Source: Gemmatimonadota bacterium (GTDB lineage Bacteria; Gemmatimonadota; Gemmatimonadetes; Gemmatimonadales; Gemmatimonadaceae). From it: DNA of 14,959 nt. Positions 7,031 through 14,266 of this stretch are shown here, piece by piece (position 1 is the stretch's first letter; every line of letters starts with the position of its first letter). The DNA lies in NCBI GenBank assembly GCA_003222065.1, contig QHUV01000034.1, forward strand, positions 1-14,959. Direction: 5' to 3'. Position numbers and translations under genes: made by a program. The notes beneath the pieces are model-generated. The model was not told the origin of the DNA and did not search any database. It saw only the letters and a program-made list of their open reading frames with translations.

Positions 7031-8001
7031 GGAGACTCGATCTTCGCCAATACCTTCGTCACGATGTCGTCACTCGTGACCTCCTCGGCTTCCGCTTCGT
7101 ATGTCGTGAGCACGCGGTGGCGCAGCACGTCGGGCGCAATCGCCTTCACATCGTCGGGTGTCACGAACGCGCGGCCGCGCAGAAATGCGTTTGCGCGGGA
7201 CGCCTGCGCGAGCGCGATCGTGGCGCGCGGACTCGCGCCATATTCGATCAAGGGCGCCAGATCGTCGAGGCCAGCCGCTCCGGGCTCACGCGTCGCATGA
7301 ACGATGTCTACTATGTAATCCATGATCCGCTCGTCCATATAGAGATCGGCGATCCGTGCACGTGCGGCCATTACTGCTTCGGGTGACGCCACGTGATCGA
7401 TCGGGATCGGCTCGCCGCTGGCCATGCGCCGCATGATCTCTTTCTCCTCAGCGCGCGTGGGGTAGCCGACGCGCAGCTTGAGCATGAAGCGGTCGACCTG
7501 CGCCTCCGGCAGAGGGTACGTTCCCTCCTGCTCGATCGGATTCTGTGTCGCGAGGACGAGGAACGGTTCCTCGAGCTTGTACGTCACACCGCCGATCGTG
7601 ACTTGCTTTTCCTGCATCGCCTCGAGCAGCGCCGACTGGACCTTTGCCGGCGCGCGATTGATCTCGTCGGCGAGAATGATGTTCGCGAAGATTGGACCTT
7701 TCTTGACGAGAAACTTTCCTGTCGACTGATCATAGACCTGCGTACCGACAACGTCAGCCGGGAGCAAGTCGGCTGTAAACTGAATCCGGCTGAACGTCGT
7801 GCTGATGGTTTCGGCGAGCGTGCGCACGGTGAGCGTTTTCGCGAGACCAGGCACACCCTCGAGGAGTACGTGACCTCCGGTGAGGAGGCTGATCAGCAGC
7901 CGGTCGATCATATAGTCCTGACCGACGACGCGACGCGCGACTTGACGCGACACGTCTTGAATGAGGCGGGAATCAGCCGCCGGTGAAGCCGATGTTGCCA
8001 C
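7027..8001 (-). CDS. MoxR family AAA+ ATPase
   Basis: This 324-residue protein shows the full MoxR pattern. Walker A is GVPGLAKT (49-56) and Walker B is IILADE (108-113), followed by INRAPAK. Sensor 1 is ATQNP (151-155), with 'GTYPLPEAQVDRF' after it (arginine finger near 171). A helical lid domain carries 'GASPRATIALAQASRANAFL'. Length is typical of the family. MoxR ATPases act in the cytoplasm as chaperone-like remodelers of VWA-domain partners, and here they lead an operon of such partners. The start is a GTG at 8001, supported by GGAG at 8012-8009 seven bases upstream. It is the first gene after a 141-base gap and so the likely head of the operon. The stop codon lies inside the heptad repeat tract, 23 bases before the DUF58 start. 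Confidence 0.96.
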   Translation of the reverse strand: MATSASPAADSRLIQDVSRQVARRVVGQDYMIDRLLISLLTGGHVLLEGVPGLAKTLTVRTLAETISTTFSRIQFTADLLPADVVGTQVYDQSTGKFLVKKGPIFANIILADEINRAPAKVQSALLEAMQEKQVTIGGVTYKLEEPFLVLATQNPIEQEGTYPLPEAQVDRFMLKLRVGYPTRAEEKEIMRRMASGEPIPIDHVASPEAVMAARARIADLYMDERIMDYIVDIVHATREPGAAGLDDLAPLIEYGASPRATIALAQASRANAFLRGRAFVTPDDVKAIAPDVLRHRVLTTYEAEAEEVTSDDIVTKVLAKIESP

Positions 8002-8142
8002 GCGCGAGCTCCGTATGCTTTGGTGTGCGAGATTCTGCGCGTGCTCGTCGCGCGCGCCGTGCGAAGATGGTTACAAGTTTAGTACCGCCTGAGCCGCCCG
8101 TGTTGTCGCTCGTACCCCGACGCACCAAGCAGGTGCCGAGAG
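8002..8142. other. Intergenic gap upstream of moxR, likely holding the moxR/bat promoter
   Basis: This 141-base gap lies between the rluB-like stop and the moxR start, both on the minus strand. It contains the moxR Shine-Dalgarno sequence at 8012-8009 and an AT-richer patch near 8073-8090. I see no convincing -35/-10 pair and no hairpin followed by a T-run, so both a promoter and a terminator here remain unproven. Confidence 0.35.
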
Positions 8143-8868
8143 TCACCTCGTGATGTCACGTATTGCGCGCGCCTCTTGTGGCGTAAGCTGCCGAGTGGCG
8201 CCGCTGCGCAAGGCGCCCAAAGATACAGGGCCAAAGCGACTGCGAATCAGACGATCGACCTCGAGGCCGAGTGCTTCGCATAAGCGTCTGATTTCGCGCG
8301 ATCGTCCCTCGGCGATGGTGAGCTCCAATTCCCATTTTCCTTTCCCGAGCGGACGGATGTCCACCGCTCGTGGCAACACGAGACCATCCTCGAGCTCGAC
8401 GCCTTGCCGAGCGTGCGCCGCCGCCGCTCGTACGTCACCCCGCACTGTCGCGATGTAGACGCGCTCGATCTCGCGACTCGGATGGGTGAGTCGATGTGCC
8501 GCGTCACCATCGGTGGTCAGGAGGAGCACGCCCTCGGTGAGATAGTCGAGGCGGCCGACGTAAGTCAGACCCGGCGCAGATGGAACGATGTCGAACACGG
8601 TTCGGCGGCCTTGCGGATCGGAGCGGGTGGTCATCACGCCCGGAGGCTTGTTCAGCACGAGCCACGTCGCGTGTGCGCTGCTCGCGACGGCGCCGATTCG
8701 TCGTCCGTCGACAGCGATGTGATCCTGGTCGGGGCGAACCGACTCGCCGATTCTCGCCACGTGATCGTTGACGGTGACGCGGCCAGCAGCCACGAGCTCT
8801 TCCGCGTGCCGGCGCGACGCAACTCCGGCGCGCGCGAGCGCACGCTGGATGCGCATCGGTTCCGTCAT
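8143..8868 (-). CDS. rluB: RsuA/RluB-family rRNA pseudouridine synthase
   Basis: The protein has 241 residues. An N-terminal S4 RNA-binding domain spans about 6-52 ('[20 protein letters not shown]'). The catalytic domain contains '[13 protein letters not shown]' (69-81) and the active-site segment '[18 protein letters not shown]', whose Asp (108) is the catalytic nucleophile in this family. '[15 protein letters not shown]' near the end is the conserved C-terminal motif. The enzyme isomerises uridine in ribosomal RNA; RluB acts on 23S rRNA near the peptidyl-transferase centre. I cannot separate RluB from the close relatives RsuA, RluE and RluF by eye, but location next to scpAB is typical of RluB genes in many bacteria. 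The ATG is nine bases after the scpB stop, so the two are probably co-transcribed. Confidence 0.9.
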   Translation of the reverse strand: MTEPMRIQRALARAGVASRRHAEELVAAGRVTVNDHVARIGESVRPDQDHIAVDGRRIGAVASSAHATWLVLNKPPGVMTTRSDPQGRRTVFDIVPSAPGLTYVGRLDYLTEGVLLLTTDGDAAHRLTHPSREIERVYIATVRGDVRAAAAHARQGVELEDGLVLPRAVDIRPLGKGKWELELTIAEGRSREIRRLCEALGLEVDRLIRSRFGPVSLGALRSGATRQLTPQEARAIRDITR

Positions 8869-8877
8869 TGGACTGCC

Positions 8878-9429
8878 CTATTCCGGCGCTGCTTCCGGCA
8901 CCGGCACACGCAGCGCGATCGCCAGCTCGTCCGCACGCGGCAACTCCTCGAGGTGGCGTAACGCAAAGTGCTCGAGGAACACCGGCGTCGTACCGTACAT
9001 GAGCGGACGACCGAGCCCTTCGCCACGGCCTACCACGTCGATCAGGCCACGCTCGTGAAGGGACTTGAGTACGCCGCCAATCGCGACGCCGCGAATCTCC
9101 TCGATCTCGGCACGACTGATCGGCTGCCGGTAAGCAATAATTGCCAGTGTCTCGAGCGCGGCTGCCGAGAGTCGTTGCGGGCGCGCCGCGAGCTGCGCGC
9201 GCTCGATCGCCTCGGTGTACTCGGCGCGCGTAAGAATCTGCCAGCCGCCGGCGAGCTCCTGCAACTCGACGCCGTGGCCGTCGACGTCGTAATGCTCACG
9301 CAGTTCGTCGATCGCGGCGGCGATTGCGGCGGCCGACTCGTCAGGAGCGAGAGTCGCAAGCTCCTCGCCCGTGATCGGGCGGGCGCTGGCGAACAGCGCC
9401 GCCTCAAGCAGCTTCGCTAGCGTTGTCAC
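8878..9429 (-). CDS. scpB: Segregation and condensation protein B (ScpB)
   Basis: I place the start at the GTG at 9429, giving 183 residues that begin VTTLAKLLEAALFASARPIT, the usual ScpB N-terminus. The longer open frame to 9546 adds 39 residues of unrelated, Cys-rich sequence that is a shadow of scpA. The protein has two winged-helix parts, with the hallmark 'ALETLAIIAYRQPISRAEIEEIRG' segment in the second. ScpB dimers bind ScpA and, with SMC, form the condensin complex that organises and segregates the chromosome. The gene overlaps the end of scpA by 26 bases, which suggests translational coupling. Residues after about 165 form an acidic tail. Confidence 0.95.
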   Translation of the reverse strand: MTTLAKLLEAALFASARPITGEELATLAPDESAAAIAAAIDELREHYDVDGHGVELQELAGGWQILTRAEYTEAIERAQLAARPQRLSAAALETLAIIAYRQPISRAEIEEIRGVAIGGVLKSLHERGLIDVVGRGEGLGRPLMYGTTPVFLEHFALRHLEELPRADELAIALRVPVPEAAPE

Positions 9430-10153
9430 GCGCGGCTGCGGTGATCTCGACGTTCGCGAATGGTCGCAATTGCGTGACATGAAGCTCGCCAACTCTGGCC
9501 AGCTCCAGCAGCCCGAGCAGCATGGACAATACTTGCCACGGCACATGGCCAGTCATGATGATGTCGGTAAAGAGAGTACGCGCACGCAACGCGAGCACGG
9601 CACGAATCGTGTCGATGGCGCCCGGCACATCGAGAGCGCGCGGCACGACATCATGCATGTCCGGACGCGAGACGGCACGCAGCACGCGATCGACCGCGGC
9701 GAGCAGCTCGATGAGCGAAAGCGCGAGCGGCGCCTGGGGTGGCGCCGGCTGCGCCGGAAGGAAGGCGCGCGCGAAATGACTGCGCCGCTCTTCGCCGCGT
9801 CGCTCCAGGACATCGACTACTTCGCGCATCTGTTGATACTCGAGCAGCCGCCGCACGAGCTCCGCGCGCGGATCCTCCCAAGACTCTTGCGCCCCAACGG
9901 GGAGCAAGAGCTGGGCTTTTATGCGAAGCAACCGCGCAGCCATCTCGAGATATTCAGCCGCTTCGTTGAGTTCTAGTGTCCGAATGCGTTCGACGAACTG
10001 CTGGGCGATGCGAGCGATCGGAATGTCATAGATGTCGACCTGCTCGTCTCGGATGAGAGACAGAAGCAAGTCGAGCGGTCCAGAGAACTGAGGTAGATCG
10101 ACGGCGAACGAACCGCTCGCGGCGTCGGTCGGGGCTGCGAAGGTCGAGGTCAT
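9404..10153 (-). CDS. scpA: Segregation and condensation protein A (ScpA kleisin)
   Basis: I choose the ATG at 10153, which overlaps the protease stop as ATGA and gives 249 residues, a normal ScpA length. The open frame extends to 10681 but that part is Arg/Cys-rich and is only a shadow of the protease gene. The N-terminal kleisin segment 'FSGPLDLLLSLIRDEQVDIY' is diagnostic, followed by 'DIPIARIAQQFVERI' and 'AAEYLEMAARLLRIKAQLLL'. The C-terminal winged helix contains 'TFLDIIMTGHVPWQVLSMLL'-like sequence ending in 'GLLELARVGEL'. ScpA bridges the SMC heads and binds ScpB. Between these lies a Pro/Ala-rich linker (about residues 138-150). Confidence 0.95.
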   Translation of the reverse strand: MTSTFAAPTDAASGSFAVDLPQFSGPLDLLLSLIRDEQVDIYDIPIARIAQQFVERIRTLELNEAAEYLEMAARLLRIKAQLLLPVGAQESWEDPRAELVRRLLEYQQMREVVDVLERRGEERRSHFARAFLPAQPAPPQAPLALSLIELLAAVDRVLRAVSRPDMHDVVPRALDVPGAIDTIRAVLALRARTLFTDIIMTGHVPWQVLSMLLGLLELARVGELHVTQLRPFANVEITAAARDNASEAA

Positions 10154-10911
10154 TGCAGCCACCGCGTCGCTGTGGGAAGCAGCGGGCTCACGGCGCCGAT
10201 CAACGCGGTACTGACGACATTCGCCGGATGCAGCCACATGTCGAGGAGGCGCGGTGCGAAGTACAAGACCATGACCAAAATCGCGATGCCATAGAGACCG
10301 ACCTGTTGATACCGAACGGCCAACCCACGCGGAAGGAAGTGCTTGACGACTTGCGAGCCGTCGAGCGGCGGAATCGGCAACAGGTTGAAAGCGAGGAGCA
10401 GCATGTTGATGCGCACACCGGTGAACATCATGGCCTGCAACACGCCGGCGGTCGGAGCGAGGGCATCGGATCGGCCAGCGACGCCGAGCAGCGCAATCAG
10501 AGCCGTGCAAACCAACGCGATTAGCAAATTCGTAACAACGCCGGCGAGCGATACGATGATATCGCCGGTGCGGTAGTGGCGGTAGTTTCGCGGGTTTACG
10601 GGGACTGGCTTTGCACCACCGAGTACAACCGCACCGTGTGAGAGGTAGTACAGCATCACCGGGAGCAGGACCGTCATCCACGGATCGATGTGCTTGATCG
10701 GGTTCCAGGTGAGTCGACCGGCCGCCAGGGCTGTCGTGTCGCCCTGCTTCAGCGCTGCGTAGCCGTGCGCGTATTCGTGCGCGATCACGGAAAACAGCAG
10801 CACCGGCACGAAGAGGAGTAAGCCCTGGAAACCCAACGTCAGTATTTGGCGGTCGAGCTGGTCAGATCGAAGTGCCGATGTTGCCGGGACGGCACGAAAG
10901 GTAGCGTCCAC
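10150..10911 (-). CDS. Site-2 protease family (M50) membrane metalloprotease
   Basis: This 253-residue protein is mostly membrane helices. The zinc-site motif HEYAH lies at 45-49 inside the first helix region, and the third-ligand motif 'FNLLPIPPLDGS' (Asp 184) lies in a later helix. 'GRLTWNPIKHIDPWMTVLLP' and 'GGAKPVPVNPRNYR' are typical of the compact site-2 protease group. These proteins cut other membrane proteins within the bilayer; the substrate here is unknown. The compact form lacks a PDZ domain, so it is not an RseP-type enzyme. The start is uncertain: the GTG at 10911 has no clear Shine-Dalgarno sequence. The stop overlaps the scpA start (ATGA), and this protease-scpA-scpB order is common in several phyla. 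Confidence 0.9.
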   Translation of the reverse strand: MDATFRAVPATSALRSDQLDRQILTLGFQGLLLFVPVLLFSVIAHEYAHGYAALKQGDTTALAAGRLTWNPIKHIDPWMTVLLPVMLYYLSHGAVVLGGAKPVPVNPRNYRHYRTGDIIVSLAGVVTNLLIALVCTALIALLGVAGRSDALAPTAGVLQAMMFTGVRINMLLLAFNLLPIPPLDGSQVVKHFLPRGLAVRYQQVGLYGIAILVMVLYFAPRLLDMWLHPANVVSTALIGAVSPLLPTATRWLQ

Positions 10912-10950
10912 CCCCGAGATGTGTCAAAGCGCTCAAACCGCTGTCACGCC

Positions 10951-10979
10951 TTGACATCCGTTACCTCGAGCCCTAGACT
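10951..10979 (+). promoter_or_regulatory. Sigma-70-type promoter of rpsT
   Basis: TTGACA at 10951-10956 is a perfect -35 match. It is followed by a 17-base spacer and TAGACT at 10974-10979 (four of six to TATAAT). Transcription would begin near 10986, leaving a leader of about 50 bases. The position and orientation fit rpsT exactly. Confidence 0.75.
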
Positions 10980-11035
10980 CCGGGCTCCGCGCCGGACCGC
11001 CGCGCGGCCATCGCATACCGATCGACGAGGTTTTC

Positions 11036-11269
11036 GTGCCCAATATCGCTTCCGCGAAAAAGAACATGCGTAAGACGCGCGCCGCCACCATACGGAACCG
11101 CGCGCAACGGTCGGCGCTCCGTACGGCGTTGAAGAAGGCAAACGCTGCCGGCGCCACGGCCGAGCTCAAGCTGCAGGCTGTCAAGTTGCTCGACCGTGCT
11201 GCCCGAAAGGGTTTGATCCACCGGAACGCGGCGGGGCGACACAAGAGCAGGCTCGCCAAAGCGAGTTGA
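11036..11269 (+). CDS. rpsT: Small ribosomal subunit protein bS20
   Basis: This 77-residue basic protein begins PNIASAKKNMRKTRAATIRN and ends in 'HRNAAGRHKSRLAKA', both characteristic of S20. S20 binds 16S rRNA early in 30S assembly. It is slightly shorter than the usual 85-90 residues, mainly at the C-terminus. The start is a GTG at 11036 with GAGG at 11027-11030 as ribosome binding site, five bases upstream. It is the only plus-strand gene in the window, with its own promoter before it and a terminator after it, so it is a single-gene transcript. S20 genes often begin with a non-ATG codon, which is linked to autogenous control in E. coli. Confidence 0.97.
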   Translation: MPNIASAKKNMRKTRAATIRNRAQRSALRTALKKANAAGATAELKLQAVKLLDRAARKGLIHRNAAGRHKSRLAKAS

Positions 11270-11286
11270 ACAGACTCTAACGAATT

Positions 11287-11312
11287 AGGCCCCGGTACGC
11301 CGGGGCCTTTTT
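11287..11312 (+). terminator. Factor-independent terminator after rpsT
   Basis: A perfect 9-base-pair stem, AGGCCCCGG (11287-11295) and CCGGGGCCT (11300-11308), with a TACG loop, is followed by a run of five T (11308-11312). It lies 18 bases after the rpsT stop. The opposite strand has only TAATT after the stem, so it may stop the convergent transcript ending at 11329 less well. Confidence 0.92.
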
Positions 11313-11328
11313 GATACAGCGGTTGAAC

Positions 11329-12282
11329 TCAGACGGCAGCCAACTCGGCGCCGCACCGCTCACAATACCATTCGGTCGGATAGTTCATGGTAGCGCACTC
11401 CTGGCACTTGAGCGTTTTATGACGCTCCGGCCCGCCCTGTGGCTTGAGGACGATCGGGTTGCTCTCCGTGACATTCGCAGCGAGTGGACTGGGCTTGCTA
11501 CCGGGCTTGCCGGTACCGACGCCCTTGAGGAGCGAATCCGGATCCCCCTGCTGGACATTGCCCTCTTTCGTTCGCTGATTGAGCCGATCCAGCATCGATT
11601 CGCCGAGATCGGGCGCGCCTTCCGACTCCAGCTCGATCGTGTTCGGCATCGGCGTCCCGTCACTGCTCGTTTGTGGCGGATGGCTCCCAACGACCGAGTT
11701 CAAGAACTCCAGCTCGTTCATCTTCGCGATCTCAGCTGAACTTGGCGTCGGCCGAGGGGTGCCGTTCGGAGACGCCAGCTGATCGGGATTCACGGAGCGG
11801 GACGTTCGCGGCAACGGAGTGCTCGAGGGGATGGCGCCAGTTGGCTGTCCGCTCACCATCTCCAGGATCTCACGAGCCTGAGCGATCGAACCACGCGCGA
11901 CGGCCTGCGCTTCTGTCAGCCGAGCGACGCCCTCGTCGCACTCACGCGCTTTGACGTTCCAGTCTGGGACGCTGAGCTCTCCAACCTGCATGCGGAGCTC
12001 GGACTCCGCACGCACGTCGCGAAGCCGCTTCGCTTCCGTCTCGAACTGCGTTAGGCGGACGCCGAGGTGCTCCACGTGCGCCTTGAGCGCGGCGTGGCGC
12101 GTGATGAGGTGTTCGGTGATCGTCCTGAGCCGGGCCGCGTAATCGCCACGGACGCGCCGATAGACATTGTCCGGCGTGCTGGCCTTTTTGGCGTCGAGCG
12201 TGGCGAGCCAGTTCTCGATGCGTTGGCGCTCGAGGATCAAGGCCGCAACGTTCTCGAGTCCGGGCTGAGCTTCCTTCGTCAT
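11329..12282 (-). CDS. Uncharacterised coiled-coil protein with C-terminal zinc ribbon
   Basis: I do not recognise a named family. The 317-residue protein begins with an ATG in an ATGA overlap with the aldolase-family gene. Residues about 10-145 are charged and heptad-like, consistent with one long coiled coil. Residues 146-285 are rich in Pro, Ser, Thr, Gly and Asn, so probably disordered. They are broken by two short helix-like islands: 'AEIAKMNELEFLNSVVG' (183-199) and 'GESMLDRLNQRT' (227-238). The C-terminus holds a zinc-ribbon motif with Cys 293, 296, 307 and 310 ('LKCQECATMNYPTEWYCERC'). There is no signal peptide or membrane helix, so it is probably cytoplasmic. The operon position after pyrBC says little about function. 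The design suggests a scaffold or adaptor, but that is only an inference. Confidence 0.75.
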   Translation of the reverse strand: MTKEAQPGLENVAALILERQRIENWLATLDAKKASTPDNVYRRVRGDYAARLRTITEHLITRHAALKAHVEHLGVRLTQFETEAKRLRDVRAESELRMQVGELSVPDWNVKARECDEGVARLTEAQAVARGSIAQAREILEMVSGQPTGAIPSSTPLPRTSRSVNPDQLASPNGTPRPTPSSAEIAKMNELEFLNSVVGSHPPQTSSDGTPMPNTIELESEGAPDLGESMLDRLNQRTKEGNVQQGDPDSLLKGVGTGKPGSKPSPLAANVTESNPIVLKPQGGPERHKTLKCQECATMNYPTEWYCERCGAELAAV

Positions 12283-12971
12283 GGCCCTTCGGGGCGACGC
12301 GTCGGCGCGCCACCCTCGTTAGGGCGGCTCGGACCTGGGCGAGACGCGAGCAGTGCCTCGCACTCCTCGTCGGTCAACACCGACACATGCCCCAATGCGC
12401 GCGCCAGGCACAAAATGCGCGCCGCATGCTCGAGCGTCTCCATTCGCTGATGGGCGATGGAAAGCGTCGAACCGAATGAGGTAGCGCCGTGATTCGCCAT
12501 CAAGAAAGCGTCGTGTCGCGGAAGAAATGGTTCGATCGCGGCGGCAAGCGCTGGGCTGCCCGGAGTCGCGTAGGGAACCAGCGGCACGCCACCTGTTTGA
12601 ACAACAATCTCTGGAAGCACTGGCGCCATCAAATCCTCGCCCGCAACGGCAAGGGCCGTCGCGAACGGTGGATGTGCATGAACGACAGCTCCGGCGTCCT
12701 GCCGAAGCTGGTAAATGCGCAGATGCATCCCTAACTCGGACGACGGCCTTCCCGACCCCGCAACTCGTTGTCCGGTCGGCGAAACGACCACCAGATCGGC
12801 CTCCTGGAGCTCGACTTTGGACGCCCCGGCGGGGGTGATCAGGACGCTTCCGTCCTTCATGCGGGCGGACACATTGCCCTCCCCTCCGGCAATGAGGCCG
12901 CGCTCGTATAGCCGGCGGCACACCCGAATGATTTCGCCGCGCAGTGCCTGGTTGTCTGCGCTCTCGATCAC
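12279..12971 (-). CDS. Class II aldolase/adducin family protein
   Basis: I choose the GTG at 12971, which overlaps the pyrC stop as GTGA and gives 230 residues. The open frame continues to 13184, but that part is an Arg-rich shadow of pyrC. Family motifs are clear: 'GGEGNVSAR' (29-37, phosphate/substrate loop), 'PSSELGMHL' with the catalytic-type Glu 79, the zinc ligands in 'HAHPP' (His 98 and 100), and 'NHGATSFG' (His 161). Enzymes of this family cleave or dehydrate phosphorylated sugars (fuculose- or ribulose-phosphate aldolases, methylthioribulose-phosphate dehydratase). All zinc ligands are present, so an active enzyme is likely, but the substrate cannot be read from the sequence. Its place inside a pyrimidine operon does not reveal it. 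Confidence 0.9.
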   Translation of the reverse strand: MIESADNQALRGEIIRVCRRLYERGLIAGGEGNVSARMKDGSVLITPAGASKVELQEADLVVVSPTGQRVAGSGRPSSELGMHLRIYQLRQDAGAVVHAHPPFATALAVAGEDLMAPVLPEIVVQTGGVPLVPYATPGSPALAAAIEPFLPRHDAFLMANHGATSFGSTLSIAHQRMETLEHAARILCLARALGHVSVLTDEECEALLASRPGPSRPNEGGAPTRRPEGP

Positions 12972-14266
12972 TCGCTCAGACGATGGATGAGGCGGCCGTC
13001 GACCACCGTAAAGTGCACCCGCCCGCGTAGCTCGCGGCCAGCGTACGGCGTGTTCCGCCCCTTGGACCGGAAACGTGCTGGATCCACCGTCCATCGCGCG
13101 TCCGGGTCGAAGACCGTCACGTCCGCGACGGCGCCGCGCTCGAGGGTGCCGCCAGCCAAACGAAAGAGGCGCGCCGGCGCGCACGACATTTTGTCGACCA
13201 GCGTCGGAAGGTCGATTATGCCCGGCGCGACGAGCCAGGTGATGTTCACGGCGAGCGCCGTCTCGAGCCCGACGATGCCGTTAGGCGCGTCCGCGAACTC
13301 GCGCTCCTTCTCGTCGTAGTGATGGGGCGCGTGATCGGTGGCGATGACGTCGATGGTTCCGTCGTGCACCCCCTGCTGCACGGCCGCGACGTCCGCTTCG
13401 GTGCGCAGCGGCGGATTCATCTTCGCGTTGGTGTCGTATCCCTCGACGGCGTTCTCGGTCAGAGAGAGGTGATGGGGGCAGACCTCCGCGGTGACACGTA
13501 TTCCCCGCTCCTTACCCCAACGAATCAACTCGACGGAGCCGCGCGTGCTCATGTGGCAGAGGTGAACGTGACCACCCGTCCGCCGAGCGAGGAGGATGTC
13601 ACGAATCACCATTATCTCCTCGGCCTCGTTAGGTACGCCTTTGAGGCCAAGTCGAGCGCTGACGACGCCCTCGTTCATGGCGCCGCCGACCGCGAGTGTC
13701 GGCTCCTCGCAGTGATCGGCGACGGGAATTCCAAAGCTGCGCGCGTACTCGAGCGCCGTACGCATGAGGTGCGCGCTCGCGACCGGTTTGCCGTCGTCGC
13801 TCACGGCGACGGCTCCCGCGCCGACCATCTCACCGAACTCCGCGAGAACCTCACCGCGCTGGCCAAGCGAGATGGCCCCGATCGGATAGACCCGCGCCGC
13901 GCCCGCGCGTGCCGCCTGACGAACGATGAATCCGACCGCCGCCTGATTGTCGGTGACGGGATCGGTGTTCGGCATCGCGCACACCGCGGTGAATCCGCCG
14001 GCAGCGGCGGCACGCGCTCCCGTCGCGATCGTTTCCACGTCCTCGCGCCCCGGCTCGCGCAGGTGGCAATGCACGTCGATCAGGCCGGGCGCAACGATCA
14101 ATCCGGCGCAGTCGAGCGTGTCGACGTCGTCGCGAGATCCGACATCGACGCGCGACCCTAACGATTCGATCTTGCCGTCGGCCACGTAAACGTCGCCGAC
14201 GGCAATATCCATTTGTCGTGAAGGGTCGAGAATGCGCCCACCGCGGAGCAGGAGCGCGCGGGTCAC
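12968..14266 (-). CDS. pyrC: Dihydroorotase, class I
   Basis: This 432-residue amidohydrolase interconverts N-carbamoyl-aspartate and dihydroorotate, step three of pyrimidine synthesis. Metal ligands are all visible: [10 protein letters not shown] (His 66 and 68), SDDGK (Asp 157/158), DHCEE (His 185), HVHLCHMST (His 235/238) and ATDHAPH (Asp 311). 'AMPNTDPV' and 'KMNPPLR' are further hallmarks of the type found in Aquifex and Bacillus, which often forms a complex with PyrB. That fits with pyrB directly upstream. The start is a GTG at 14266 overlapping the pyrB stop (GTGA). The gene looks intact and full length. Confidence 0.97.
   Translation of the reverse strand: MTRALLLRGGRILDPSRQMDIAVGDVYVADGKIESLGSRVDVGSRDDVDTLDCAGLIVAPGLIDVHCHLREPGREDVETIATGARAAAAGGFTAVCAMPNTDPVTDNQAAVGFIVRQAARAGAARVYPIGAISLGQRGEVLAEFGEMVGAGAVAVSDDGKPVASAHLMRTALEYARSFGIPVADHCEEPTLAVGGAMNEGVVSARLGLKGVPNEAEEIMVIRDILLARRTGGHVHLCHMSTRGSVELIRWGKERGIRVTAEVCPHHLSLTENAVEGYDTNAKMNPPLRTEADVAAVQQGVHDGTIDVIATDHAPHHYDEKEREFADAPNGIVGLETALAVNITWLVAPGIIDLPTLVDKMSCAPARLFRLAGGTLERGAVADVTVFDPDARWTVDPARFRSKGRNTPYAGRELRGRVHFTVVDGRLIHRLSE

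Noticed and set aside
7393..7986. A 197-codon open frame on the plus strand, antisense to moxR
   Set aside because: Shadow of the MoxR gene; the product is Arg/Asp/Leu-rich with no domain pattern and no ribosome binding site of note.
9430..9546. N-terminal extension of scpB
   Set aside because: The 39 extra residues (Cys-rich) overlap scpA and do not resemble ScpB, whose conserved N-terminus begins at the GTG at 9429.
10154..10681. N-terminal extension of scpA upstream of 10153
   Set aside because: The extra 176 residues are Arg/Cys-rich shadow sequence over the protease gene; the ATG at 10153 gives a normal-length ScpA with an ATGA overlap.
10899..10927. A TTGACA box on the minus strand (10927-10922) as promoter of the protease operon
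   Set aside because: With normal spacing the -10 box and transcription start would fall inside the annotated coding region, and the -10 candidate is poor. It would only work if the protease starts further in.
12972..13184. N-terminal extension of the aldolase-family gene
   Set aside because: Arg-rich shadow of the pyrC 3' end; the GTGA start at 12971 matches the family N-terminus.
13319..14161. A 280-codon open frame on the plus strand, antisense to pyrC
   Set aside because: It mirrors a full, well-conserved pyrC on the other strand; long antisense frames are expected in GC-rich genes. Its product shows no recognisable motif.
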